Below, in pieces: positions 54,947 to 64,000 of a stretch of 64,000 nt of DNA. The notes under the pieces are model-generated. The model did not search any database and was not told the origin of the DNA. It worked only from the letters and a program-made list of their open reading frames with translations. Positions within the stretch are counted from its first letter, which is position 1, and each line of letters opens with the position of its first letter. Source of the stretch: Aliirhizobium wenxiniae (lineage in GTDB: Bacteria; Pseudomonadota; Alphaproteobacteria; Rhizobiales; Rhizobiaceae); assembly GCF_014201355.1 (NCBI RefSeq), contig NZ_JACHEG010000001.1, positions 310,001 through 374,000 of the forward strand, in the 5' to 3' direction. Made by a program: the position numbers and the translations under genes.

Positions 54947-55873
54947 ATGGCTCCCCAAGCAAAGCCTGAATCAGGCCGGCCTGTCGACTGGCTGATTTTC
55001 TCCCTCGTTCCGATTTTCTTCTCCAGCAACATGATCTTCGGTCGCGGCATTATCGGTGATGTCGCGCCTTATACAACGGCCTTCCTGCGATGGGCCGGAT
55101 CGACCGCGATCATGCTGCCCTTCATCTATGCGGACCGGCGGGCAAGCATACGTTTCGTCCGCAACCATTTCTGGCTCTGGCTGCTGCTCGGCGGGCTGGG
55201 CATGGGCATATGCGGCGGGCTCGTCTACTGGTCGCTGACCTATACGAGCGCTGCCAATGGCACGCTGATCTATACGACCTCGCCGCTTTTCATCATCCTG
55301 TTCCAGTGGATGTTCAGTGGCCGCCATATCAGCGGACGGGAACTGGCCGGCATGCTGGTCGCCTTTGCCGGCGTGATCTCGATCGTGTTGCGTGGCGACC
55401 CTGCGGCCTTGCTTCATCTCCGCTTCAATATCGGCGATCTCGGCATACTCATTGCCGCCATTTCCTTCGCCATCTATTCGATATTGCTGAAAGACCCGGC
55501 TCTTCGGAACCTGTCGCCGCTGGCACTATTCGGCATGATCGCGCTTTCGGGCGCACTCGTGCTTCTGCCACCAAGCATCTGGGAGTTTATCGAAGGTGGC
55601 CCGCTTCCGGATTCCGCTTCCGACTGGTGGAAGATCGCGGGAATGGTCGCCTTTGCGTCGCTTGCAGCTTTCTTCTGCTTCCAGCATGCCGTGCGCGTAT
55701 TCGGCCCGGCGACGGCCGGCATAACGCTCTATCTCATGCCGCCGGTGTCCATCGTCATGGCCATGTTTTTCCTTGGAGAGCCCTTCGAGGCTTACCATGC
55801 GCTCGGTATCGTGCTTGTATTGGGCGGTGTCGTACTTGCATCTCTTAGAGGCAGGAAACACATTAAGGAGTGA
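54947..55873 (+). CDS. EamA/DMT-family transporter
   Basis: 308 aa with ten transmembrane helices in two EamA repeats (FFSSNMIFGRGIIGDVAPYTTAFLRW...; GILIAAISFAIYSILLKDPALR...). Likely an exporter of amino acids or metabolites. No neighbour suggests a substrate. Confidence 0.87.
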   Translation: MAPQAKPESGRPVDWLIFSLVPIFFSSNMIFGRGIIGDVAPYTTAFLRWAGSTAIMLPFIYADRRASIRFVRNHFWLWLLLGGLGMGICGGLVYWSLTYTSAANGTLIYTTSPLFIILFQWMFSGRHISGRELAGMLVAFAGVISIVLRGDPAALLHLRFNIGDLGILIAAISFAIYSILLKDPALRNLSPLALFGMIALSGALVLLPPSIWEFIEGGPLPDSASDWWKIAGMVAFASLAAFFCFQHAVRVFGPATAGITLYLMPPVSIVMAMFFLGEPFEAYHALGIVLVLGGVVLASLRGRKHIKE

Positions 55874-55958
55874 AAGGCGGAGGAAGAGCTCCGGAAACAC
55901 CACATCTTGATGTTTCGCCACCTCGCCACCACATTATTCTGTGAAAGGACATCGCACC

Positions 55959-56288
55959 ATGAAACAGAAAAACGCAAAGTTCATGATTGGGGAGGTCGTC
56001 CGTCACAAAGTATTCCCGTTCCGTGGCGTCATATTCGATGTGGACCCGGAGTTTGCAAATACTGAAGAGTGGTGGAATTCGATCCCGTCGGAAATCAGGC
56101 CCGCCAAGGACCAGCCATTTTATCATCTGCTCGCCGAGAACGACGACACGGAGTATGTCGCCTATGTTTCGGAACAGAATCTCGAGCATGACGAGAGCGA
56201 GCAGCCGCTGCGCAATCCGCAGGTCTACCAGATTTTCGAACCGCGTGACGGCGGCCAGTTCAAGCCCAAGATGATACTGGCGCACTAA
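55959..56288 (+). CDS. hspQ: Heat-shock protein HspQ (YccV/hemimethylated DNA-binding family)
   Basis: 109 aa from the ATG at 55959; a GTG at 55941 is less likely. AKFMIGEVVRHKVFPFRGVIFDVDP and QPFYHLLAENDD..YVAYVSEQNL are the YccV fold. In Escherichia coli HspQ binds DnaA and modulates Lon. Ends 22 bp before a strong terminator. Confidence 0.9.
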   Translation: MKQKNAKFMIGEVVRHKVFPFRGVIFDVDPEFANTEEWWNSIPSEIRPAKDQPFYHLLAENDDTEYVAYVSEQNLEHDESEQPLRNPQVYQIFEPRDGGQFKPKMILAH

Positions 56289-56310
56289 ATCGTCTGCAGC
56301 CCTAACGAAC

Positions 56311-56337
56311 AAAGCCCGGCATGACCGGGCTTTTTTT
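56311..56337. terminator. Terminator of hspQ
   Basis: AAAGCCCGG (56311-56319) and CCGGGCTTT (56325-56333) form a perfect 9-bp stem over CATGA, followed by a T run. The convergent gene ends at 56391, so it could also act on the other strand. Confidence 0.88.
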
Positions 56338-56390
56338 CATGGCAGCGGATCACCGCCAGTGACGGAAAAGCGGTTAGCCGCCCCTACGGC

Positions 56391-57215
56391 TTACTGGCCG
56401 AAGATTTCGTGGCTGAGGAGTTTCCAGCTTTCCTCGTCGGTCGCAAGCAGCAGGCCGCCATCGAGATGGTGGGGAAGATAAGCGGAGCCATCAAGCCTGC
56501 GGATGTAACCGCCGGCTTCCGTGCCGATCAATGTCCCCGCAAGGTGATCCCAGGGCATCAGCTTGTTGTAGATCGCGAACTGGACATGACCGCCCGCAAA
56601 GGTGCGGTATTCATGCGCCGCACAGCGATAGCTGGCGAAAAGCCGAACTTTGGCGAGATTGGCCAGAACCTTTTCGCGCTCGTGACCGAAGAAATAGCCG
56701 GCCGAAGCCATGCCGATCATGTCGCCGAGAGGCTGAGGGGCTGCGACCGCCAGCTTTATCGCCTCGCCATCCGGGCGACGAAGGAACGCGCCGGCCCCCT
56801 TCTCCGCCATGACCCAGTCGTCACCCATCGGATCGTAGATGATGCCGGCAACCGTTTCGCCCTTGTAGACGACCGCGGCCATGACGCCGAAGGCGGGAAT
56901 GCCGGAGGCGAAATTGAAGGTTCCGTCGATCGGATCGACGACGACAGCCAGTTCCGCATCGGCCAGCTTGCTCAGCAGAGACGGATCTGCCGCAACGGAT
57001 TCTTCGCCGACGAAAAGTGCGCCCGGCACCACGTTGTCGATCTCCCGGCGGATCATGCGTTCCGCAGCCTCATCCGCCTCGGTCACCAGATCCGACGGCT
57101 CGCTCTTGGAGCGGATGTCATCACCACCCAGGCGGCGGAAGCGCGGCAATATTTCGGCCTTGGCGGCAGCTTTCAGGAGGTCGGCAAGTTTTGCGACGTC
57201 GAGCGGCAAAGTCAT
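56391..57215 (-). CDS. Inositol monophosphatase family protein
   Basis: 274 aa. Lithium-sensitive Mg-dependent phosphatase fold: GEES near residue 71, VVDPIDGTFNFASGIP and the C-terminal PWDHLAGTLIGTEAGG metal motif. May act on inositol phosphate, histidinol phosphate or a nucleotide phosphate; the substrate cannot be told from the sequence. Confidence 0.88.
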   Translation of the reverse strand: MTLPLDVAKLADLLKAAAKAEILPRFRRLGGDDIRSKSEPSDLVTEADEAAERMIRREIDNVVPGALFVGEESVAADPSLLSKLADAELAVVVDPIDGTFNFASGIPAFGVMAAVVYKGETVAGIIYDPMGDDWVMAEKGAGAFLRRPDGEAIKLAVAAPQPLGDMIGMASAGYFFGHEREKVLANLAKVRLFASYRCAAHEYRTFAGGHVQFAIYNKLMPWDHLAGTLIGTEAGGYIRRLDGSAYLPHHLDGGLLLATDEESWKLLSHEIFGQ

Positions 57216-57248
57216 TTGAAATCCAATCTGCGTTTCAAGATGGGAAGA

Positions 57249-58115
57249 TCAGTCGCCGGCCGAGGCCGACAGGCCGGTAAAGTCAAAGAGTTTAGGGTCG
57301 AGAAGGTGGGATGGGTTCACATGCGCGAGCGCACGCAGCATCGTGTCCTTGCGGCCCGGCATGCGCGTCTCGATATCGGCAAGCATCTGCTTCATCGCAT
57401 TGCGCTGCAAGCCATCCTGCGAGCCGCAAAGGTCGCACGGGATGATCGGGAACTGCATTGCCGCTGAAAACTTCGCCAGATCGTCCTCGGCGCAATAGGC
57501 CAGAGGCCGCAGCACCATCAGGTCACCCTCGTCGTTCAAAAGCTTGGCCGGCATGCCGGCAAGACGGCCGCCGTGAAAGAAGTTCATGAAAAAGGTTTCA
57601 AGAATATCCTCGCGGTGATGACCAAGAACCAGCGCCTGGCATCCCTCCTCGCGCGCGACGCGATAAAGATTGCCGCGGCGCAGCCTGGAACAGAGCGAGC
57701 AATAGGTGGCGCCCGAAGGCACCTTTTCCTTCACAATCGAATAGGTATCTCGATATTCGATGCGATGTTTCACGCCGATCAATGTCAGATAGTCGGGCAG
57801 AATATGCTTGGGGAAGTTCGGCTGGCCCTGATCGAGATTGCAGGCGATGAGTTCGACCGGCAGAAGGCCGCGCCACTGGAGATCTAGAAGAACGGCCAGC
57901 AGCGCATAACTGTCCTTGCCGCCTGAGAGGCCGACAAGCCAGCGCTGCTGATCCTTCAGCATGCCGAAATCTTCGAATGCCTGGCGAACCTGCCGCAGCA
58001 AGCGCTTGCGCAGCTTGTTGAACGAAACCGAGTTCGGCGCGTCGCGAAACAATGCAGGCGCAAGACCTGTTATGGCCTCGTCCATCTCGTCTTCGATGAC
58101 AGCGTTCAATCCCAT
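57249..58115 (-). CDS. ttcA: tRNA 2-thiocytidine biosynthesis protein TtcA
   Basis: 288 aa from the ATG at 58115, which has GAGG 6 nt upstream; longer in-frame starts lack one. Thiolates C32 of some tRNAs. The PP-loop is [12 protein letters not shown], and the Fe-S cluster cysteines are visible in CSLCSRLRR and [13 protein letters not shown]. The cluster would depend on the SUF system at the window's left end. Confidence 0.93.
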   Translation of the reverse strand: MGLNAVIEDEMDEAITGLAPALFRDAPNSVSFNKLRKRLLRQVRQAFEDFGMLKDQQRWLVGLSGGKDSYALLAVLLDLQWRGLLPVELIACNLDQGQPNFPKHILPDYLTLIGVKHRIEYRDTYSIVKEKVPSGATYCSLCSRLRRGNLYRVAREEGCQALVLGHHREDILETFFMNFFHGGRLAGMPAKLLNDEGDLMVLRPLAYCAEDDLAKFSAAMQFPIIPCDLCGSQDGLQRNAMKQMLADIETRMPGRKDTMLRALAHVNPSHLLDPKLFDFTGLSASAGD

Positions 58116-58168
58116 GGCAGACCTCATGCAAGACGGGCGGCCCAAAGCCGCCCGGTCGTTTCCTTCAA

Positions 58169-60823
58169 TCAGGCGCCAAGTGCGGCCGCAACCGCCTCGA
58201 TCGCCTCGTCAGCCTTGGTGCCATCCGGACCACCGGCCTGGGCCATGTCCGGGCGACCACCGCCGCCCTTGCCGCCGAGGGCGGCCGAGGCGATGCGGAC
58301 CAGATCAACGGCGCTGAACCGGCCGACGAGATCTTCGGTCACGGCGACAACGGCACTTGCCTTGCCGTCTTCAGAGACGCCGATCAGCGTGACGACGCCG
58401 GACCCGAGCGATGCCTTGCCTTCGTCGGCGAGACCCTTCAGATCCTTGGCATCGATACCGGCCAGCACACGGCCCATGAACTTGGTGCCGGCGATTTCGC
58501 GGGCATCCGAGCCTGTGCCGCTTTCACCGCCGCCCATGGCGAGACGACGCTTGGCATCGGCCAGTTCCTTTTCGAGCTTGCGGCGCTCGTCGAGCAGAGC
58601 CTCGACGCGAGACACGACGTCCGAAGGCTGAACCTTCAGCGTGCCCGCCAGCGTCTTCACCCGATCGTCCTGTTCCGACAGATAGGCGCGGGCCGCTTCA
58701 CCTGTCACGGCTTCGACACGGCGAACGCCGGCGCCGACGGCGCTTTCCGACAGGACACGGACCAGGCCGATATCGCCGGTCGCATTGACATGCGTGCCGC
58801 CGCAAAGCTCGATCGAATAAGGCTTGCCGGCCTTGGGGCCGTCGATTGTCGTTCCCATGGAGACGACGCGAACTTCATCGCCGTATTTTTCGCCGAACAG
58901 CGCCATCGCACCTTCGGCAATCGCGTCATCGACGCTCATCAGGCGCGTGGTGACCTTGGCGTTCTGGATGATGATGGCGTTCGCCATTTCTTCGACGCGG
59001 CGCAGTTCTTCGGCCGACATGGGCTTCGGATGCGATACGTCGAAACGCAGACGCTCCGGCGCGACCAGCGAGCCCTTCTGAGCGACATGGGTGCCGAGCA
59101 CTTCGCGCAGCGCCTCATGCAGCAGATGAGTTGCCGAGTGGTTGGAACGCAGGCGCGAACGACGCGCGTGATCGACCGTCAGGATGACGGCGTCGCCGAC
59201 CTTCAGCTTGCCTTCGGAAACCTTGGCAACATGAACGAACAGGCCCTCGCCCTTCTTCTGGGTATCGGAAACGGCAACCTTGCCATTATCCGTCGAGATG
59301 ATGCCGGTATCGCCCATCTGGCCGCCGGATTCGCCGTAGAACGGCGTCTGGCTGACGACGATCTGGACTTCCTCGCCGGCAGCAGCGCTATCGACGGCCT
59401 TGCCGTCCTTGACGATCGCCTGGACGACGCCTTCGGCCTTTTCCGTGTCGTAACCGAGGAATTCGGTTGCGCCGTGCTTTTCCTTCAGCTCGAACCAGAT
59501 CGTCTCGGTTGCCTTGTCGCCGGAACCTGCCCAGTGCGAGCGAGCTTCCGCCTTCTGGCGTTCCATCGCATCGGTGAAGCCGGCAATATCGACGCCGATT
59601 TCGCGGGCGCGCAATGCGTCCTGCGTCAGATCGAGCGGGAAACCGTAGGTGTCGTAAAGCTTGAAGGCGGTTTCGCCATCCAGCATGTCGCCCTTGTCGA
59701 GATCCGTCGTTGCGTCGGAGAGCAGAGAAAGGCCACGCTCCAGCGTCTTGCGGAAGCGGGTTTCTTCCAGCTTCAGCGTTTCGGAGGTGAGGGCCTCGGC
59801 ACGGACCAGCTCCGGATAGGCGCGGCCCATTTCCTGGATGAGCGTCGGCAAGAGCTTGTACATAACCGGCTCTTTTGCACCCAGAAGCTGGGCGTGACGC
59901 ATGGCACGACGCATGATGCGGCGAAGGACGTAACCGCGACCTTCATTCGACGGCAGGACGCCATCGGCAATCAGGAAGGCGGATGAACGTAGATGGTCGG
60001 CGATGACGCGGTGGCTGGCGCTACCTTCCGCCTTGACGCCCATGACGTCCTCGATCGTGCCGATCAGGGTGCGGAACAGGTCGGTGTCGAAAACGCTCTG
60101 CTTGCCCTGCAACACGCAGGCCATACGCTCGAGGCCCATGCCGGTATCGATCGACGGGCGCGGCAGAAGCGAACGCTCGCCCGGTGCCGTCTGCTCGAAC
60201 TGCATGAAAACGAGGTTCCAGAATTCGAGGAACCGATCGCCATCCTCTTCCGGCGAACCGGGAGGGCCGCCCCAGACATTCTCGCCCTGGTCGATGAAGA
60301 TTTCCGAGCAGGGGCCGCAGGGGCCGGTATCGCCCATCTGCCAGAAATTGTCGGAGGTCGGGATGCGGATGATCTTGTCGTCGGAGAAACCGGCGATCTT
60401 CTTCCACAGGGTCGCAGCTTCCTCGTCCTCGGAATAGACGGTTACCAGCAGCCGGTCCTTCGGCAGGTCGAAACCTTCGGTAACGAGCTTCCAGGCAAGC
60501 TCGATCGCATTCTCCTTGAAATAATCGCCGAAGGAGAAGTTGCCGAGCATCTCAAAAAAGGTGAGATGGCGGGCGGTATAACCAACATTGTCAAGGTCGT
60601 TATGCTTGCCGCCGGCACGCACGCACTTCTGCGAAGTCGTGGCCGTGGAATAAGGACGCTTTTCAAGACCGGTGAAGACGTTCTTGAACTGCACCATGCC
60701 GGCATTGGTGAACATAAGCGTCGGGTCGTTGCGTGGAACGAGCGGGCTCGAATCCACAACCTCGTGGCCGTTCTTCTTAAAGTAGTCGAGGAAGGTCGAC
60801 CGGATGTCATTCACGCCGCTCAT
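58169..60823 (-). CDS. alaS: Alanyl-tRNA synthetase
   Basis: 884 aa class II synthetase. Motif 1/2 region [21 protein letters not shown] through [12 protein letters not shown]; editing-domain zinc ligands [11 protein letters not shown] and [14 protein letters not shown]-terminal C-Ala domain with [13 protein letters not shown]. Full length. Confidence 0.97.
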   Translation of the reverse strand: MSGVNDIRSTFLDYFKKNGHEVVDSSPLVPRNDPTLMFTNAGMVQFKNVFTGLEKRPYSTATTSQKCVRAGGKHNDLDNVGYTARHLTFFEMLGNFSFGDYFKENAIELAWKLVTEGFDLPKDRLLVTVYSEDEEAATLWKKIAGFSDDKIIRIPTSDNFWQMGDTGPCGPCSEIFIDQGENVWGGPPGSPEEDGDRFLEFWNLVFMQFEQTAPGERSLLPRPSIDTGMGLERMACVLQGKQSVFDTDLFRTLIGTIEDVMGVKAEGSASHRVIADHLRSSAFLIADGVLPSNEGRGYVLRRIMRRAMRHAQLLGAKEPVMYKLLPTLIQEMGRAYPELVRAEALTSETLKLEETRFRKTLERGLSLLSDATTDLDKGDMLDGETAFKLYDTYGFPLDLTQDALRAREIGVDIAGFTDAMERQKAEARSHWAGSGDKATETIWFELKEKHGATEFLGYDTEKAEGVVQAIVKDGKAVDSAAAGEEVQIVVSQTPFYGESGGQMGDTGIISTDNGKVAVSDTQKKGEGLFVHVAKVSEGKLKVGDAVILTVDHARRSRLRSNHSATHLLHEALREVLGTHVAQKGSLVAPERLRFDVSHPKPMSAEELRRVEEMANAIIIQNAKVTTRLMSVDDAIAEGAMALFGEKYGDEVRVVSMGTTIDGPKAGKPYSIELCGGTHVNATGDIGLVRVLSESAVGAGVRRVEAVTGEAARAYLSEQDDRVKTLAGTLKVQPSDVVSRVEALLDERRKLEKELADAKRRLAMGGGESGTGSDAREIAGTKFMGRVLAGIDAKDLKGLADEGKASLGSGVVTLIGVSEDGKASAVVAVTEDLVGRFSAVDLVRIASAALGGKGGGGRPDMAQAGGPDGTKADEAIEAVAAALGA

Positions 60824-60911
60824 GCTACGCCCTTTTCAACCGCCGATGCGGTACCAGTATTTGAAGTCAAAAGGCTTGTATCGTCCACATAAGCGACTGT
60901 CCAGCCGAACA

Positions 60912-60946
60912 GAAAACCGGCCGCACATCTTGCGATGGCGGCCGGT
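60912..60946 (-). terminator. Terminator of recA
   Basis: On the minus strand ACCGGCCGC and GCGGCCGGT form a perfect 9-bp stem with a 13-nt loop, followed by TTTTCT. It lies 67 bp after the recA stop. Confidence 0.75.
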
Positions 60947-61012
60947 AAAAAGTGACATCAGGGAAACAGAAAGGGGGGCCGACTGCGGCGCAACGCCCCT
61001 CACCCGGTCAAG

Positions 61013-62101
61013 TCAGTCGTCTGCGGATCCATCGCCGTCATTGGCATCCGGGCCGCCGTTCTGCAGGAAACGATCAGCAATCAGGCCGGCATTCTGACGC
61101 AACGACATTTCGATCTCGCGAGCGAGTTCCGGATTGTCGCGCAGGAATGTCTTGGCGTTTTCACGGCCCTGACCGAGGCGCTGGCTGTTATAGGAGAACC
61201 AGGCGCCCGACTTTTCGACAATACCGGCCTTGACGCCGAGATCGACGAGTTCGCCGGTCTTCGACACGCCTTCGCCATACATGATGTCGAATTCGACCTG
61301 CTTGAAGGGAGGCGCCATCTTGTTCTTGACGACCTTGACGCGGGTCTGGTTGCCCACGACCTCTTCACGTTCCTTGACCTGGCCGATACGGCGGATGTCG
61401 AGGCGAACCGAGGCGTAGAATTTCAGCGCGTTACCGCCGGTCGTCGTTTCCGGTGAACCGAACATCACGCCGATCTTCATGCGGATCTGGTTGATGAAGA
61501 TGACCATGCAGTTCGACTTTGAGATCGATGCGGTCAGCTTGCGCAGCGCCTGGCTCATCAGGCGGGCCTGAAGACCCGGCAGGCTGTCGCCCATCTCGCC
61601 TTCGATTTCGGCGCGCGGGGTCAAAGCTGCGACCGAGTCGACGACCAGAACATCGACCGCGCCGGAGCGTACCAGCGTATCGGTGATTTCGAGCGCCTGC
61701 TCACCGGTGTCCGGCTGCGAGATCAGGAGGTTCTGCAGATCGACGCCAAGCTTGCGGGCATAGACAGGATCGAGCGCGTGTTCGGCGTCGACGAACGCAC
61801 AGATGCCGCCCTTCTTCTGGGCTTCCGCAATCGTCTGCAGCGCGAGTGTCGTCTTACCCGAACTTTCCGGGCCGTAAATTTCGATGATACGGCCCTTGGG
61901 GAGACCGCCAATGCCGAGCGCAATATCGAGACTGAGAGAGCCGGTCGAAACCGTCTCGATCTCGACGATATTTTCGTTCGAACCGAGCTTCATGATCGAG
62001 CCTTTGCCGAAGGATCGTTCAATCTGCGAGAGTGCTGCTTCGAGCGCCTTACTCTTGTCCACGCCTTTTTCCTCTACGAGCCGCAATGTGTTCTGTGCCA
62101 T
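61013..62101 (-). CDS. recA: Recombinase RecA
   Basis: 362 aa. Strand exchange and LexA co-protease. Walker [30 protein letters not shown] (Walker B), loop 2 region [30 protein letters not shown], and an acidic C-terminus ([11 protein letters not shown]). An SOS box lies 61-75 bp upstream of the start. Confidence 0.98.
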   Translation of the reverse strand: MAQNTLRLVEEKGVDKSKALEAALSQIERSFGKGSIMKLGSNENIVEIETVSTGSLSLDIALGIGGLPKGRIIEIYGPESSGKTTLALQTIAEAQKKGGICAFVDAEHALDPVYARKLGVDLQNLLISQPDTGEQALEITDTLVRSGAVDVLVVDSVAALTPRAEIEGEMGDSLPGLQARLMSQALRKLTASISKSNCMVIFINQIRMKIGVMFGSPETTTGGNALKFYASVRLDIRRIGQVKEREEVVGNQTRVKVVKNKMAPPFKQVEFDIMYGEGVSKTGELVDLGVKAGIVEKSGAWFSYNSQRLGQGRENAKTFLRDNPELAREIEMSLRQNAGLIADRFLQNGGPDANDGDGSADD

Positions 62102-62161
62102 GAGATCCCACCTTTAGGTTATTGCCGCCGCGCAAGCAATGAAGCAGCCGATGGGATATTT

Positions 62162-62176
62162 GTACTCATTTTGTTC
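62162..62176 (-). promoter_or_regulatory. SOS (LexA) box of recA
   Basis: On the + strand GTAC-TCATTTT-GTTC; on the minus strand GAAC-AAAATGA-GTAC. It matches the alphaproteobacterial LexA direct repeat with one changed half-site, 61 bp upstream of recA. Confidence 0.7.
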
Positions 62177-62339
62177 TCATTTTGCAAGCCCCGCCCAAGC
62201 GCCTGCAACAAAAACATTATTTCACCTTTGTTCCATTAATGTTCACGGCATCTTCCAGCTGTGGAAAGATCGATTGGAATCAAAAGCTTCGGCGACTGGA
62301 TGCCAAGGGGCGATTCGCTCTCGGAAAGGCCGTTGGGCA

Positions 62340-64000
62340 CTATTCAGAATCAAGCATCTCGCGCACTGCAACAGCCAGTTGCTTGAGCGAAAACGGCTTC
62401 GGCAGGAAGCCGAATTTCGCATCCGCCGGCAGGTTGCGGGCAAAGGCGTCTTCCGCATATCCCGACACGAAGATGAACTTCAGGTCGGGATAGGACTTGC
62501 GCAACTCGCCGAGCAACGTCGGGCCGTCCATCTCGGGCATGACGACGTCGGACACCACGATATCCACCTTACCTTCAAGCTCTTCCATGATTTCGAGCGC
62601 TTCCGTGCCTGAACCGGCCTCATGGACAGTGTAGCCACGTGTCTCCAGCATGCGCTTGCCACCGCGACGGACTGCTTCCTCATCTTCTACAAGAAGAACG
62701 ACAGCAGATTTTCCCGTCAAATCCAAATGCTCGGCGGTGGCGACGGCCGTCTCAGCCTTCACCGTGTTATCAGTTACCCCTGCGATAGTGGCCGGCGCAT
62801 GAGAGATCTGCTGAACTTCAGGGATATGGCGTGGCAGGAACATACGGAAGCTCGTTCCCTTGCCCATCTCCGATTCCGGATAGATATAGCCGCCAGATTG
62901 CTTGACGATGCCATAGACCATCGCGAGGCCGAGGCCCGTTCCCTTGCCCACTTCCTTGGTGGTGAAGAACGGTTCGAAGATCTTGTCCATGATTTCCGGC
63001 GCAATACCCGTACCGCTGTCGGAGACCTCGATCATGACGAAATCTTCGGACGGCAGATCAGCCTGCTGGAAGCTTGCGGCATCGCTGGCCGTCACGTTGC
63101 GGGTTTTGATCAGGATGGTGCCGCCGCTGGGCATCGCATCGCGCGCATTGACGCAGAGATTGATCAGAACCTGCTCGAACTGCGAGAGGTCCGTGCGCAC
63201 CGGCCAGAGATCTCGACCGTAGTCGACCTCCAGCTTGACATTGGTGCCGGAAATCAGGCGATCGACCAGCATGCGCAGGTCGCCTACCACATCTGTCAGG
63301 TTGAGCACAGCTGGGCGCATCGTCTGCTTGCGCGAGAAGGCCAGCAGCTGGCGCACCAGCACGGCCGCCCTGTTGGCGTTGCGCTTGATTTCCATCAGGT
63401 CGGCGAAGCTTGCGTCCGAAGGGCGTGCCTGCAGCAGAAGGTGGTCGGAAGACAGCAGGATCGCCGTCAGCACGTTGTTGAAATCGTGCGCGATACCGCC
63501 CGCCAGCGTACCGACTGCATTCAGCTTCTGCGTCTGCGCCATCTGCGTTTCGAGCGCCTTCTGCTCGGTGGTCTCGACAGCGTAGACGATCGCCACTTCC
63601 TCAGGCGCCTCGTCGCTTTCGTCGATCACCGCATTGACGTAAAAGCGCACATAACGGTTTTCGTCCGCCGGATGCCGCGATTCGAGCGGCAAAATATCAC
63701 CCTGCCTGTCCTTGGCAGCGGCAAGTGCCTCCATCAATGTTTCCCGGGCGCTCTCGTGGACGATGCGCTCCAGTTCTGCGCCACCGGCATCAACGTCGTC
63801 GCGAGACACGACGCCGGCGAAAAGCCTGAGGAACGGCGCATTGATGCGCAGTATCTTGCCATTCCCGTCCACCGAGGCGATCGCCATAGGCGTATTGTTG
63901 AAAAACCGGGTAAATCTCATGGCGGAGGCGGATTGGTCGGTTTCCGTGCCTTTCGCCCGCATCAGAACGACAGTGCGGCTTTCCCCCGGCGCTCCATCGC
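62340..64000 (-). CDS. cckA: Hybrid histidine kinase CckA, 3' part (5' end beyond the window)
   Basis: The reading frame is open to the right edge, so the N-terminus (membrane segments and first PAS domain) is missing; about 552 residues are visible. PAS domain ([20 protein letters not shown]), HisKA with the phospho-histidine in [11 protein letters not shown], HATPase ([52 protein letters not shown]), and a receiver domain ([35 protein letters not shown]). CckA feeds phosphate to ChpT and CtrA in cell-cycle control. Position next to recA is typical for Rhizobiaceae. Confidence 0.9.
   Translation of the reverse strand, partial: DGAPGESRTVVLMRAKGTETDQSASAMRFTRFFNNTPMAIASVDGNGKILRINAPFLRLFAGVVSRDDVDAGGAELERIVHESARETLMEALAAAKDRQGDILPLESRHPADENRYVRFYVNAVIDESDEAPEEVAIVYAVETTEQKALETQMAQTQKLNAVGTLAGGIAHDFNNVLTAILLSSDHLLLQARPSDASFADLMEIKRNANRAAVLVRQLLAFSRKQTMRPAVLNLTDVVGDLRMLVDRLISGTNVKLEVDYGRDLWPVRTDLSQFEQVLINLCVNARDAMPSGGTILIKTRNVTASDAASFQQADLPSEDFVMIEVSDSGTGIAPEIMDKIFEPFFTTKEVGKGTGLGLAMVYGIVKQSGGYIYPESEMGKGTSFRMFLPRHIPEVQQISHAPATIAGVTDNTVKAETAVATAEHLDLTGKSAVVLLVEDEEAVRRGGKRMLETRGYTVHEAGSGTEALEIMEELEGKVDIVVSDVVMPEMDGPTLLGELRKSYPDLKFIFVSGYAEDAFARNLPADAKFGFLPKPFSLKQLAVAVREMLDSE

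Overview
The window looks like a chromosome segment of a Rhizobiaceae alphaproteobacterium (Rhizobium/Agrobacterium/Sinorhizobium type). Support: a seven-gene SUF operon with two cysteine desulfurases behind an Irr-type iron operator, alphaproteobacterial SOS boxes (GTTC-N7-GTTC), the glnB-glnA pair behind a sigma-54 promoter, the recA-cckA neighbourhood, and GC-rich codon use throughout.

Layout. 1-7.5 kb: SUF Fe-S cluster assembly operon (sufS2-B-C-D-S-T-A). 7.6-12.2 kb: an accessory stretch with an orphan Wzy/O-antigen-ligase-like membrane protein and an SDR / AraC regulator / NAD(P)-binding trio. 12.3-23.5 kb: an 11.16-kb integrated element bounded by a perfect 14-bp direct repeat, one copy being the 3' end of an intact tRNA-Ser(UGA). 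It carries a P4-type integrase, an AlpA-like regulator, a RepA-like ATPase, an iteron cluster (candidate origin), an HNH nuclease, a large terminase and a full HK97-type head kit (capsid, connector, protease, portal, head closure). It has no tail, lysis or holin genes, and ends with a DUF4062 cargo gene. This is the gene logic of a capsid-forming phage satellite (cf-PICI-like): it would build and fill its own heads and borrow a helper phage's tails. It is the most notable system in the window. 23.9-31.6 kb: core genes rlpA, a dacA-like gene, tmk, holB, metG, tatD and an MBL hydrolase, almost all on +.

Near 31.63 kb there is a dif-like XerCD site. Around it the dominant coding strand flips from + to -, and every GGGNAGGG (FtsK-orienting, KOPS-like) octamer I found by eye points toward it, so the window probably spans the replication terminus. 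32-41 kb (mostly -): GNAT, J-domain protein, MFS transporter, recX, tgt, queA, two cyclophilins, coaD, then three previously easy-to-miss micro membrane proteins (28, 58 and 44 aa), two behind phased TTCAG repeats. 41-64 kb: gyrA, marC, an HPP/CBS protein, ssb and uvrA sharing an SOS box, DUF72, nnr, glnB-glnA, an EamA transporter, hspQ, an inositol monophosphatase-family gene, ttcA, alaS, recA and the 3' part of the CckA hybrid kinase, cut by the right edge.

Several core proteins show altered catalytic or metal motifs: the DacA-like protein lacks KTG and canonical SxN, Tgt lacks two of three zinc cysteines, and UvrA zinc finger 1 lacks one cysteine.
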